A stretch of 64,000 nucleotides of DNA from positions 16,629 to 80,628 of the forward strand of contig WBZZ01006016.1 of assembly GCA_019918135.1 (NCBI GenBank). The letters are read 5' to 3'. How positions within the stretch are numbered: the stretch's first letter is position 1; the number at the start of each line of letters is the position of its first letter. The notes under the pieces were generated by a model. The model was not told where the DNA came from and did no database searches. It saw only the letters and a program-made list of their open reading frames with translations. Shown here in pieces: positions 52,310-60,975 of this stretch. The translations under genes were made by a program, and so were the position numbers. The DNA comes from Paulinella micropora. Its lineage: Eukaryota; Cercozoa; Imbricatea; Euglyphida; Paulinellidae.

Positions 52310-53374
52310 ATGGGATTGGGACTGAGCGCGCAGTGCCCTTCGCAGCCGGGGTTAGCCGAACGCTACTCTGGTGGGCGTAGTGTAGTAGCGCAAGATCAAG
52401 ATCAGGTACAAGCAGTAGCGTGGCTCTGCAAGGCTGCGGAGCAAGGGGACCCTGTCGCGCAGAATAACTTGGGGTTTTGCTATGCAAACGGACAAGGAGT
52501 CGTCAGGAGTGACGTGCATGCAATCAAATGGTACCACTTAGCTGCAGAGCAAGGGTATGCTATCGCACAGTTTAATTTGGGGGTTTATTATGCGAACGGG
52601 AAAGGGGTCCGCCAAGACTGCGCCCAGGCAATTGAGTGGTACCGTCGAGCCGCTAACCAAGAGCACGCACGGGCACAGCTAAATCTGGGGTCTTGTTATG
52701 CTAAAGGACGAGGAGTCGAGCGGGACGACGCCCAAGCATGCAAGTGGTACAAGCGGGCGGCTGCGCAAGGGGATGCTTTGGCGCAGTACAACCTGGGGAT
52801 TTGTTACGTGAAAGGACAAGGGGTCGGGCAAGACGACGCTCAAGCACTCGAGTGGTTTCGTAAGGCTGCGGAACAAGGGCATGCTGCCGCTCAGAACACA
52901 TTGGGGTTTTTGTACGAGAACGGACGAGGGGTCGGCAGGGACGACGTCCGTGCGTTCGAGTGGTATCGGCGCGCCGCTAAGCAAGGGGATGCGTGGGCAC
53001 AGCTTAATGTGGGGATCTGTTACGCAAAAGGACGGGGGGTTGAGCAGGATGATGCTCAGGCGGTAGTGTGGTTCCGTAAAGCCTCAGAACAAGGGCATGC
53101 TGTCGCGCAGAACAATTTGGGTTTTTTTTACGAGAACGGACGAGGGGTCGACAGGGACAACGCGAGGGCCCTCGATTGGTACCGCCGAGCCGCTCGGCAA
53201 GGAGATGCTTTGGCCCAGCATAACTTAGTGGTTTGTTGTATGAATGTACAGCAAAATGACCAAGAAGAGGAGGCTCAAGCGGTCGAGTGGCATACGGCCG
53301 CGGTCGATCAACGCCAAACCTCAGTCTCGGCCTGCCAACCGCTACCGGCAGGCTTTCGAAGACGCCGGCGATAA
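52310..53374 (+). CDS. Sel1-repeat protein with eight to nine repeats, possibly N-myristoylated
   Basis: From ATG 52310 the frame has 354 residues. The first six are MGLGLS, which fits the N-myristoylation rule (Gly2, Ser6) as do the starts at 25133 and 43918. About 30 residues later come eight regular 36-residue Sel1 repeats and a partial ninth, for example AVAWLCKAAEQGDPVAQNNL, GVYYANGKGVRQDCAQ, WFRKAAEQGHAAAQNTL and FYENGRGVDRDNARALDWY. The C-terminal 30 residues are Gln/Arg-rich. Sel1 solenoids scaffold protein complexes; a membrane-tethered one could act at the endoplasmic reticulum or plasma membrane, which is inference. The repeats are closer to each other than to the small Sel1 protein at 40514. 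ATTAAA lies at 53444. Confidence 0.8.
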   Translation: MGLGLSAQCPSQPGLAERYSGGRSVVAQDQDQVQAVAWLCKAAEQGDPVAQNNLGFCYANGQGVVRSDVHAIKWYHLAAEQGYAIAQFNLGVYYANGKGVRQDCAQAIEWYRRAANQEHARAQLNLGSCYAKGRGVERDDAQACKWYKRAAAQGDALAQYNLGICYVKGQGVGQDDAQALEWFRKAAEQGHAAAQNTLGFLYENGRGVGRDDVRAFEWYRRAAKQGDAWAQLNVGICYAKGRGVEQDDAQAVVWFRKASEQGHAVAQNNLGFFYENGRGVDRDNARALDWYRRAARQGDALAQHNLVVCCMNVQQNDQEEEAQAVEWHTAAVDQRQTSVSACQPLPAGFRRRRR

Positions 53375-53443
53375 TATGAGCGCGGACCAGGCTTGCACTA
53401 GAAGGCGCACTAAGTCAACGTTTGATAAGGAACAGTACTCTTT

Positions 53444-53449
53444 ATTAAA
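53444..53449 (+). terminator. ATTAAA signal of the larger Sel1 gene
   Basis: ATTAAA in ctctttattaaactag, 70 bp after the stop at 53374. Confidence 0.5.
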
Positions 53450-53539
53450 CTAGTTTTTCGGGAAACAGAAAACACCTCGTGACTGTCTTATAGTAATTGC
53501 GCCTATTTTTGTAAAGGGGTTAGGTTGGAAGGTGTCTAG

Positions 53540-53735
53540 GCTTATGGATGCGACTTATATGTTTGCGGGCGCGAGCAGTTTCAATGGGGATCTCAGCACC
53601 TGGACACTACCAGCGAACGCATCGATCAATGGTATCTTTCAAAAAGCGTACAACTTCAGGTGCAACCTGAGCAGCTGGATGCTCAATGTGTTCCAGGACG
53701 GCAGGACTGCGTGTCAGCAGCTACTGGTAGATTAG
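53540..53735 (+). pseudogene. BspA-like (DUF285-type) repeat fragment
   Basis: The frame reads MDATYMFAGASSFNGDLSTW, then ANASINGIFQKAYNF and CNLSSWMLNVFQD, and stops at 53735. The pattern M-F-x-G-A-S-S-F-N-G-D-L-S-x-W is the hallmark of the BspA-like leucine-rich surface repeat found in bacteria and several protists. Only about two repeats exist. The frame lacks a good start and seems to continue from upstream (gttggaag-gtgtctagg), so it is a C-terminal fragment or a last exon. Transfer from a bacterium or the host is possible. Confidence 0.5.
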
Positions 53736-53833
53736 GGCTGATCTGAGTCGCAAAGGACCCAACCCGCGCGCCCAAATGGGGGAGGGTGGAAAGACAGATT
53801 GATCCTACCCGGCCCCCTTCCTCTCTTAGTTTT

Positions 53834-53915
53834 CAGTGCCAAAGATTCCAAAGATTAAAACTTTGTCAAGGATTTCTTTTTTCGCGTGATTTTTTTACAC
53901 CGGCGAAACGCTCCC
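53834..53915 (+). terminator. Tail cassette (type 1)
   Basis: ttcagtgccaaagattcc, a duplicated aaagatt, then aaaactttgtcaaggattt and ttttttacaccggcgaaacgc, about 100 bp after the stop of the BspA-like fragment and in its sense orientation. Confidence 0.5.
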
Positions 53916-53934
53916 CCCCCCCCCTCCCTTCCCC

Positions 53935-55380
53935 GCCCTTGCAGCAGAGGAGGGGCAGGGGCGGGGGGGGGGGGGTTTGGCGCCCCGAAAATATTTGTGT
54001 CCGCTCTATCCGAATTCGACGGATTCGGTACAAAATGTCCGGGTTTTGCAGGAAGGCTTTTTCTGAATCCGACGGATTCAGAAAAAACAGTCGGATTCAG
54101 TGCAAAATGTCCGGGTTTTGCGGGGGCCCACAAATTTGTGGCCAAGACTTACGGGTTTTGCGGGGGGCTCGCAAATTGCGGGAAACGCCCGGATCGGCGG
54201 GTACAGTACAATCTGTTTTCTTTCTTGCCCCCCCCCCCTCCCTCCCCCGCCCTTGCAGCAGAGGAGGGGCAGGGGCGGGGGGGGGGGGTTTGGCGCCCCG
54301 AAAATATTTGTGTCCGCTCTATCCGAATTCGACGGATTCGGTACAAAATGTCCGGGTTTTGCAGGAAGGCTTTTTCTGAATCCGACGGATTCAGAAAAAA
54401 CAGTCGGATTCAGTGCAAAATGTCCGGGTTTTGCGGGGGCCCACAAATTTGTGGCCAAGACTTACGGGTTTTGCGGGGGGCTCGCAAATTGCGGGAAACG
54501 CCCGGATAGGCGGGTACAGTACAATCTGTTTTCTTTCTTGCCCCCCCCCCCCTCCCTCCCCCGCCCTTGCAGCAGAGGAGGGGCAGGGGCGGGGGGGGGG
54601 GTTTGGCGCCCCGAAAATATTTGTGTCCGCTCTATCCGAATTCGACGGATTCGGTACAAAATGTCCGGGTTTTGCAGGAAGGCTTTTTCTGAATCCGACG
54701 GATTCAGAAAAAACAGTCGGATTCAGTGCAAAATGTCCGGGTTTTGCGGGGGCCCACAAATTTGTGGCCAAGACTTACGGGTTTTGCGGGGGGCTCGCAA
54801 ATTGCGGGAAACGCCCGGATCGGCGGGTACAGTACAATCTGTTTTCTTTCTTGCCCCTCCCCCCTCCCCCGCCCTTGCAGCAGAGGAGGGGCAGGGGCGG
54901 GGGGGGGGGGTTTGGCGCCCCGAAAATATTTGTGTCCGCTCTATCCGAATTCGACGGATTCGGTACAAAATGTCCGGGTTTTGCAGGAAGGCTTTTTCTG
55001 AATCCGACGGATTCAGAAAAAACAGTCGGATTCAGTGCAAAATGTCCGGGTTTTGCGGGGGCCCACAAATTTGTGGCCAAGACTTACGGGTTTTGCGGGG
55101 GGCTCGCAAATTGCGGGAAACGCCCGGATCGGCGGGTACAGTACAATCTGTTTTCTTTCTTGCCCCTCCCCCCTCCCCCGTCCTTGCCGCAGAGGAGGGG
55201 CAGGGGCGGGGGGGGGGGGGGGTTTTGGCGCCCCGAAAATATTTGTGTCCGCTCTATCCGAATTCGACGGATTCGGTACAAAATGTCCGGGTTTTGCAGG
55301 AAGGCTTTTTCTGAATCCGACGGATTCAGAAAAAACAGTCGGATTCAGTGCAAAATGTCCGGGTTTTGCGGGAAGAACAT
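53935..55380. repeat. Satellite: five tandem copies of a 308-314 bp unit
   Basis: The landmark gcagcagagg recurs at 53941, 54255, 54569, 54877 and (variant) 55186, giving periods of 314, 314, 308 and 309; the last copy diverges after about 55370. Differences are mainly in C-run and G-run lengths. Each unit has two dyads (GAATCCGACGGATTC and CCACAAATTTGTGG), three cgggttttgc repeats and a gaattcgacggattc motif. Open frames on both strands of up to 404 codons arise because the unit lacks stops; as the period is not a multiple of three they shift between copies, so they are not genes. Confidence 0.9.
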
Positions 55381-55473
55381 AAATTTGTGGCCAAAACGTA
55401 CGGTTTCTGCAGAAGGGGGACACACAGACAAGTTGGCGATAAATTTCATTCAAGAAACGGGAGGGGAGTAGCT

Positions 55474-55545
55474 TTCAGTGCCCAAGTGGAAGACAGTCGA
55501 GCTTTGATTCAACGTGTTCTTTTTCGCACGAGCAGAGCACAAACG
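55474..55545 (+). terminator. Tail cassette (type 2), reversed orientation
   Basis: tttcagtgcccaagtggaag, acagtcgagctttgattcaa and cgtgttctttttcgcacgag form the reverse complement of the gctgaattaaagctcgac cassette of the left arrays. It follows the satellite and could end transcripts running rightward through it. Confidence 0.5.
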
Positions 55546-55601
55546 TTGCCGGCTAGCCCCCTGCTGGGCCTGGCTTGTTCAAAAACAAAATATAGCTTTT
55601 T

Positions 55602-55607
55602 TTTATT
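55602..55607 (-). terminator. AATAAA of the ankyrin-like gene
   Basis: On the minus strand AATAAA lies 21 bp after the stop at 55628, in a T-rich/A-rich stretch. Confidence 0.55.
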
Positions 55608-55627
55608 AAAAAAACAACAAGACAAAA

Positions 55628-56584
55628 TTAAGCAGCACCGTGCTGCTGTACCCTGTCGAGGTACAACCGGTCCAAGGCTTGATCTTCCACAGGCATTCTG
55701 AGGTTGGGTATGCTTTGCAGCAAGGAGGGCAAAAGCCAACCTAAGGGCGGTGTTGGGGTGCACTCGCTACTGTAAGCCCGCGCCAAAAAGCCCCCCTGCT
55801 CGTCGTCGGCGTCGCCTTGTTTGAAGACGCGGCGGAAGCGTGCTGAGTTTAGCAGAGCAAAAGAGACCTGCTGGTTGCGCAAATATCCTTGCTCACCTTC
55901 CTCATCCTTTCTGGCCAAAAAATGACAGCAAAGGTCTATAAAGGCTTCGCTGGCGTCCAGCAGCTCAGAAGCCAGGAGGTGTTCGACCATTTCTGCGCTG
56001 GTTCTGGCGTCAACCCGGTTTTCGCTGTTGGGGCGCAGCGCGATCGTCAGAACAGTCGTGTCATCTTCCGCGTCGCTGTGGGGGTCTGCACCTTTGTCCA
56101 AGGCTGCCTTAAGTTCTTTCACACGCCCGTGGTTTGCTAGATGCCATAGTAAACTGGCATTAATCTCGGCTTTCACCGTCTTATCGTACAACCTAAAGTG
56201 ATGCTCGAGCCAATCGATTTCCCACTTGTCGTTGAGGGTCTTAAGTATTGAACTCTTGCTTCCAAACTTTAACTTGGCTCGCCAAACCAGATTAGTGACA
56301 AGGATGTCGGCGATGCATGATGAATAAAACTGCTTCTTGTCTTCCTCCGAAATCAGTTTTGTGTTTGCTGCATTGTACAATCTCCTTAGGACCCTTGCGC
56401 CCCTGTCGTCATTTTGCAGAATCAGCGACGCGTTATTAGTAATGAGTATGTTCATCTCCTCGCACTCGTTGCACATCGAGACGAGTCCGTCGCAGGTGCA
56501 GCGCCTCGCGGCACAAAAAGTTTTTTTCATAAAGTCTTTGATCAAGGACACTACTTTCTTTCCGTCCTCTTTGTTCGTGGCCAT
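55628..56584 (-). CDS. Ankyrin-like protein
   Basis: ATG 56584 (MATNKEDGKK) opens 318 residues; the frame is open further upstream but only into CT-rich sequence. The N-terminus has a Cys cluster (FCAARRCTCDGLVSMCNECE). Around residues 145-190 LLWHLANHGRVKELKAALDK, GADPHSDAEDDTTVLTIALR is a good ankyrin repeat; others are weak. The C-terminal part is charged and hydrophilic. Ankyrin proteins of large DNA viruses often bind host factors, sometimes with an F-box; none is seen here. It lies 136 bp downstream of the coiled-coil gene on the same strand, so they may be co-regulated. Confidence 0.65.
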   Translation of the reverse strand: MATNKEDGKKVVSLIKDFMKKTFCAARRCTCDGLVSMCNECEEMNILITNNASLILQNDDRGARVLRRLYNAANTKLISEEDKKQFYSSCIADILVTNLVWRAKLKFGSKSSILKTLNDKWEIDWLEHHFRLYDKTVKAEINASLLWHLANHGRVKELKAALDKGADPHSDAEDDTTVLTIALRPNSENRVDARTSAEMVEHLLASELLDASEAFIDLCCHFLARKDEEGEQGYLRNQQVSFALLNSARFRRVFKQGDADDEQGGFLARAYSSECTPTPPLGWLLPSLLQSIPNLRMPVEDQALDRLYLDRVQQHGAA

Positions 56585-56720
56585 GCTGTTTTTTATCTTA
56601 CCTCTCTGGGGGGGGGGGGAGGGGAGTCTTGAAAACAAAACACAAAATGCACGGGGGAGAAGGGGGGGTGGGGCGCTCCCCCCTCCCCCACCTTGGTTTC
56701 TCTCCTTCGGTGGCTGCGAC

Positions 56721-57530
56721 TCAAGCGCTGGAAAGGACGTCTTGGCGGACCCCCGGTTTTCGTCCCAAGACACTTCGCGGGGGGTCTGCCCCAGCCAAGC
56801 CCAACCAGCCCCCTGGTGCGGGCTTGGCTGGGGGCCTGGTAGCCGCCTCGATTCTTTGTTTTAGCTCCTGCTGGCTTTTCTGCCAGCTCGCGCGTAGGGC
56901 CCCCTCGCTGGCTTGGTGGGCCTGACACTGTTTCCTGGCGCGGAGGAGGTCCGCCGCCAAACAGTCCTGACGCCGCCGCGCCTCTTCCAGCTTTTGATGT
57001 AACAGCTCCTGTGTTGCGCGGTGGGCTGTTCTTTCTGTAGCAAGCAAGGTCTGCACGTTGCCCAAATGCTGCTGCACCTGCATCCAGGCATCTCGGACCC
57101 TAACCACTATTGCCAGAGCCCCCCGGAGCTCTTCCGTCAACTTCTGTTGCACGCGCTCGGACGCTGCCAGGCGCAATTTGCTGCTCCACTGTTGCAGCTG
57201 CAGCAGGGCCTGCAGCCTTCTTTTCTCTGCCTCCGAAGAAGCTAGCACCTTGTCGTCGTCGTCGTCGTCGTCGTCGGGCTTGACCTCTGTGGCCGAGTGC
57301 CTGCCGCACAGGCCTGCTTGGCCATCTTTGGCGGCACGGTACAGGCGCTTCCTGCGGTAGCACTTTCTGCAAGCAGGCTTCCACGCACACCATTTCCCTT
57401 TGCCCACTTTATACCTGGCGACAAGTACCTCTTGGCTGTTCATTTTAAATTGCTGCTTTAGCGTTCCCTTGCGTTTGGCCCCGCGCACGGGTCCCGCCTC
57501 TAAGTCGCTGGTCTTCTTGATGGCATGCAT
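56721..57530 (-). CDS. Coiled-coil protein with a putative zinc knuckle
   Basis: ATG 57530 (MHAIKKTSDLEAGPVRGAKR) opens 269 residues. Near residues 45-76 a C-x5-C-x2-C...C-x2-H pattern (CAWKPACRKCYRRKRLYRAA, LCGRH) could bind zinc and is strongly basic. Eight Asp residues follow, encoded by a (GTC)8 microsatellite at 57252-57275 on the plus strand. Residues about 90-240 are a Gln/Leu/Ala/Arg-rich helix with heptad character (EKRRLQALLQLQQWSSKLRL...). The Pro-rich C-terminus reads GGWLGLAGADPPRS. A DNA- or RNA-binding structural protein is conceivable. No family recognised. Confidence 0.6.
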   Translation of the reverse strand: MHAIKKTSDLEAGPVRGAKRKGTLKQQFKMNSQEVLVARYKVGKGKWCAWKPACRKCYRRKRLYRAAKDGQAGLCGRHSATEVKPDDDDDDDDKVLASSEAEKRRLQALLQLQQWSSKLRLAASERVQQKLTEELRGALAIVVRVRDAWMQVQQHLGNVQTLLATERTAHRATQELLHQKLEEARRRQDCLAADLLRARKQCQAHQASEGALRASWQKSQQELKQRIEAATRPPAKPAPGGWLGLAGADPPRSVLGRKPGVRQDVLSSA

Positions 57531-58371
57531 GTCTTATGCTAAATGTGGGAGCACCTTTTTTGCCCCCAAACTCCCAGGAGAGGCCAAGATAAGATTCCAA
57601 TTAAGAAACGGGGGGGGGGGGGGCGCATCCTTTTGTTCTTTTTCTCCGATTTTTTTCCCCTGTGGTCTCTCAGAGAGGGAGGAAAAACGGAAGGGGGGCG
57701 GGACAGAGAGAGAGATGGGAGGGGGGGGGGAGGAGGGAGGGGCAGGAAAGGACAGAGGGGGAGGAGGAAGGACTGGGGGGTGGGGATGCTCTCTCCCTCC
57801 CTTCCCCCCCGCCAACCTTTGCTACCTGTCTCAAGCTCATTTAGCAAAGCTCTGATATCTGAAGGATAGTAGCACTTGTTGGCTTCTTCAAAGAATGACG
57901 ACAGTTGGGCGGAACGGGCTGTTTATTGCGGCAATGGGCCTGCAGGGTTATTTTTCACTGGCAGAAATTTTCAAAAAAATCCTGTGTGTGCAATCTGAGA
58001 GCTTTTTAATAAATTCTTTTTGCATTCGACGCGTCTTGATAAGCTCTGTTGATTTCTTGGATTGCATTCCGCGGCAACCCTTGGGGCGCATGTCAGAAAT
58101 CCCAAACCCCGTTTGGCACCATCAAAAAAAATTTTACCTTTGCCACCGCCCCCTGTTTTTTTTGGCAAAGGCCCCTTTCAATTCCAAGCCAATATGTCCA
58201 AGGGGGGGGGGAGGAGGTGGTGGGTGTGCATGTGGATGGATGGGATGGGTTCTCGTGATGTTTCGTATGTGTTGGCGGAGCTAGTCTCTTCCAAGGTTTC
58301 TAGGTAGACCATGAGGGGAGGGGGCGGGCTGTGTCCTGCACTCTGTGTGTATGGAGGATAGTTTTAAAAAG
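57531..58371. other. Intergenic region, no supported gene
   Basis: A G/A-rich tract (57610-57800) is followed by an AT-rich part with TTTTTAATAAATTC near 58003-58016, then G/T-rich sequence. A 129-codon plus-strand frame at 57895 has odd composition, poor context and no domain. The region separates the minus-strand pair from the TIR fusion and may hold promoters for both. Confidence 0.45.
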
Positions 58372-58399
58372 CTCTTCTCCTTCTCCTTCTTTTTGCAGC
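58372..58399 (+). promoter_or_regulatory. Pyrimidine tract with acceptor-like TTTTTGCAG
   Basis: gctcttctccttctccttct-ttttgcag immediately precedes an open stretch in the frame of the methyltransferase-TIR gene (RKSDIAKKGKVHTRAA before ATG 58448). It is a good match to a 3' splice site, so an upstream non-coding or coding exon is possible. Confidence 0.45.
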
Positions 58400-58447
58400 A
58401 GGAAGAGCGACATCGCTAAGAAGGGGAAAGTTCACACCCGTGCAGCA

Positions 58448-60502
58448 ATGCCCATCGCCGTGTGGGGAAAACAGGCAGCCGCCTGGCTCGGTCTACAGCC
58501 ACCAACTGACTTTTTAGATCAGCAGCTGCAGCTTCACGGCCAGGCCGTCACGGTTAGGTTCAAGCTGGTCGAAGATCTTAGCCGTGCTGCTAACTGGCAC
58601 GGTTTTGTAGTTGTTTTTGACGGCAGTGAGCGGGCTGGCTGTGAGCTGGCAGTGCGTCAGTTACCAGCCCTGCGCGTCCGTGAACGCCAGCCTTCCGAGT
58701 GTGTGCTGTATGTCTCAGTGACTACCAACCCCAAACTAGCCTATCTGCAACCAGTCTTGGAACACAAGATTCCTGTGGTTAGTGAGCCTGCCCAGGCTGT
58801 CCTACCCAGGCTGCTGCGGAGCGTAGGAGTACTGGCTACTCTACCGTCCGACTTTGTATCCTCTAGCCAGATTGGCCAGGATGAGTGGGTAGCAGCCGAG
58901 GTTTTCCGTGGCCTGCGCGCAGGCACTTTTTTAGATATTGGCGCTGCCGACGGCAAGAGCCTCAGCAATACCTGGGCACTTGAAAAGTTCTTGGGCTGGC
59001 AGGGCATCTGCATTGAAGCCAGCCCACAGCACTTTCGCTCGCTTCAAAAAAACCGTGGTTCTGGGCCCAGCCAGCTTGTGCAGGCCTGCTTAGGAGTTAC
59101 CAAAGGCCAGCGAGTAAAGTTTGTAGAGGCTGGTGATTTTTCCCACGTCGTTACCGACGACGAAGACAAGCAGCAAAGCCACGGTGGCCCTTCTGCTCTG
59201 CAGCCTGCTGTTACTACCTACTTAACTACCAGCGTGATTACAGAATACCTCGGCCAAGCGCCTACCTTTATCCACTACCTGAGCTTGGATATTGAGGGTG
59301 GTGAACTCGACGTGCTGCTTACTTTCCCGTTTGAGAAGTACACGGTGGGGGCTTTGACTGTCGAACACAATTGGCAGGTTGCGAAGCGCCTGGCCATCCG
59401 CAGTTTACTGGAGAGCAAAGGCTATCGCTTCTGCCGGGAGAAGGATTTCGATGACTTTTACGTCCACCAGTCGCTGTACCACGACGGGCTTAGCCAGAAC
59501 TGCGAACCGGTTGGTTGTGGCGTGCCGCTCGGTGGAACTACTCTTAAGACTGGACAGTGGGTTTCTCTGCTAGTAGAATCTAACCGGCTGCTAATTACTG
59601 CCCCCCGCGAGCAGATTCCCGGCTACAATGCTTGTTTCATGGCAGAACCGCTACAGGACTGCCGCCGTCAACGTTTCCAATTTATCGAGACCGCCCTCGA
59701 TCACCAATTCCTGTTGCGGCTAGACCGCACTGATACTAACAAGTGGCTGGTGCCGGCAGGGGGTTGTGGGGCTAGAGAAGGTGCTTATGTGCATCCCTAC
59801 GTGCTCAGCACCGCCCAGAGGCCTGCCCTGCTCTGGAAGTTTGAGTCGGTTGATAACGACAGGTTCAGGCTCCTGCACGTCCAGACGGGCTGTTACTTAA
59901 CCGTGGAAGGAGGGGAGCAGGCCGATGAACAGGCCAAGCTGCAACTCTGGAGCAGCAGCCCGTTGGTGGTCAAGGCCCAGACGTTCAGGTTGGCGAGCAG
60001 CCGTTTGCCTGACTGGCGATGCAAACACCACCGAGCGCACCGACACGATGTTTTTATCAGTTATCGCGTCCGCTCCGATGCTAGCATAGCTCGAGAACTC
60101 TTTTGGGCGCTGAGCGCACAGCGGCTTCAAGACGGAAGCGCACTCGCTGTGTTTCTGGACAAGTTCTGCTTGAACGACGGCGAAGAATGGGAAAAAGGGT
60201 TTCTGGATGGGCTGGACCAGTCGGCTGTGATTGTGCTGCTGCTGTCCTCAGCTTCGCTCGAGCGCATCCGCTACGCTGATAAGCAACAAGACAACGTACT
60301 GCTGGAAATCGAATACGCTTTGGAAAAACTCGACAAGGGTGCAGCCAAGATCTACCCATTGGCCTTAGACGACCTGGTGTATGACCTCCTCCAGTTTCCT
60401 GACGCCAAACATGCAACTCCCAAGTCAGCACACCACGTGCGCGAAACCATGAAGAGGTCTACCGCTACTGCCCCCCTCCCTATACGACGCCGCTTCTGCT
60501 AA
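58448..60502 (+). CDS. FkbM-type methyltransferase / beta-trefoil-like / TIR domain fusion
   Basis: From ATG 58448 the frame has 684 residues. Residues 1-125 are of unknown fold. About 140-345 form an FkbM-type SAM-dependent methyltransferase: FLDIGAADGKS (161-171) is the SAM-binding glycine motif, CIEASPQHF the acidic strand after it, and LSLDIEGGELDVLLTF a later family motif. About 370-525 (LLVESNRLLITAPREQIPGY, LLRLDRTDTNKWLVPAGG, LLHVQTGCYLTVEGGEQADE) looks like a ricin- or fascin-type beta-trefoil. About 532-650 is a TIR domain: HDVFISYRVRSD, AVFLDKFCLNDGEEWEKGFL, VIVLLLSSASLERI and NVLLEIEYALEK, where a Glu stands at the NADase catalytic position. FkbM enzymes often methylate sugars; TIR domains signal or cleave NAD+. 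Less GC-biased codons than its neighbours hint at a separate origin. Confidence 0.8.
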   Translation: MPIAVWGKQAAAWLGLQPPTDFLDQQLQLHGQAVTVRFKLVEDLSRAANWHGFVVVFDGSERAGCELAVRQLPALRVRERQPSECVLYVSVTTNPKLAYLQPVLEHKIPVVSEPAQAVLPRLLRSVGVLATLPSDFVSSSQIGQDEWVAAEVFRGLRAGTFLDIGAADGKSLSNTWALEKFLGWQGICIEASPQHFRSLQKNRGSGPSQLVQACLGVTKGQRVKFVEAGDFSHVVTDDEDKQQSHGGPSALQPAVTTYLTTSVITEYLGQAPTFIHYLSLDIEGGELDVLLTFPFEKYTVGALTVEHNWQVAKRLAIRSLLESKGYRFCREKDFDDFYVHQSLYHDGLSQNCEPVGCGVPLGGTTLKTGQWVSLLVESNRLLITAPREQIPGYNACFMAEPLQDCRRQRFQFIETALDHQFLLRLDRTDTNKWLVPAGGCGAREGAYVHPYVLSTAQRPALLWKFESVDNDRFRLLHVQTGCYLTVEGGEQADEQAKLQLWSSSPLVVKAQTFRLASSRLPDWRCKHHRAHRHDVFISYRVRSDASIARELFWALSAQRLQDGSALAVFLDKFCLNDGEEWEKGFLDGLDQSAVIVLLLSSASLERIRYADKQQDNVLLEIEYALEKLDKGAAKIYPLALDDLVYDLLQFPDAKHATPKSAHHVRETMKRSTATAPLPIRRRFC

Positions 60503-60567
60503 CTAACCTCCTCCCTCTTCCCTGCGATTGGACAATCTCTAGGTTATTCGCACTGCAAATACCGACC

Positions 60568-60606
60568 ATGCGCCTAGACCAACTTCTGCCGCACCTGGTT
60601 TTCTCA

Positions 60607-60643
<37 letters not shown>

Positions 60644-60787
60644 CAGCAGACTTTCTGTTTCTTTTTTCTTGCTTGTTGTGGTTGGCTTGGGCTTTGGCAG
60701 GCCGCCGTGTTAGAATTGGCAGAAGCACTACGAGCAACAAATCCAGGCGGTGCTGCCATGCACAGCCCGCCTGACCAGAACCAGTAG
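60568..60787 (+). CDS. Possible small two-exon gene (38 residues)
   Basis: ATG 60568 opens MRLDQLLPHL to 60597, followed by GT and a pyrimidine-rich stretch with (CT)n that ends at TTTGGCAG (60700). Joining to 60701 keeps the frame and gives AAVLELAEALRATNPGG and a short tail to TAG at 60787. The product would be 38 residues with an amphipathic Leu/Ala helix crossing the junction. The donor (CTG-GTTTTC) is weak and the intron would be 103 nt. A second acceptor-like CTTCAG lies at 60646. The exon-like composition on both sides is the main evidence. Confidence 0.3.
60614..60646 (+). repeat. (CT)n tract with acceptor-like TTCAG
   Basis: Alternating CT from 60614 to about 60642, then CTTCAG. It has the same design as the tract at 18626-18652. 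It may be the branch and pyrimidine region of an intron ending here or at 60700. Confidence 0.55.
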
Positions 60788-60810
60788 ATGAGCACGGGGA
60801 AAAGAGGATG

Positions 60811-60975
60811 CTAGCAACGAAATCGATAGTGGCGGCTAGTAAGCCTGCAAATTAAAGCCTCCGTAGACTCGTCTAGCCAATCCCCGGCAAACCGGTCCAT
60901 GAATTCCTCTCCGTAAATTACAAAGCTCGTCAAATAAGCTGTTAAAATCTGCCAGACTTGTTTAGGCGTAGGCTT
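60811..60975 (-). pseudogene. Unrecognised C-terminal gene fragment
   Basis: On the minus strand, directly after a tail-cassette edge (agatctcaagtgcaa), a frame reads KCKPTPKQVWQILTAYLTSF and VIYGEEFMDRFAGDWLDEST, then ALICRLTSRHYRFRC and a stop at 60811. The composition is that of a real soluble protein. There is no start of its own. It is either the last exon of a minus-strand gene or a fragment. Confidence 0.35.

Noticed and set aside
53935..55380. Possible CRISPR array
   Set aside because: Units are 308-314 bp with no unique spacers; this is a satellite. No Cas gene was seen.
54100..55471. Frames of 352-404 codons in the satellite
   Set aside because: The period of 308-314 bp is not a multiple of three, the peptide repeats only by passing through several frames, and both strands are open.
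57895..58284. 129-codon plus-strand frame
   Set aside because: Poor start context, Gly-run and Cys/Trp-rich tail from G-rich DNA, no domain, and AATAAA inside.
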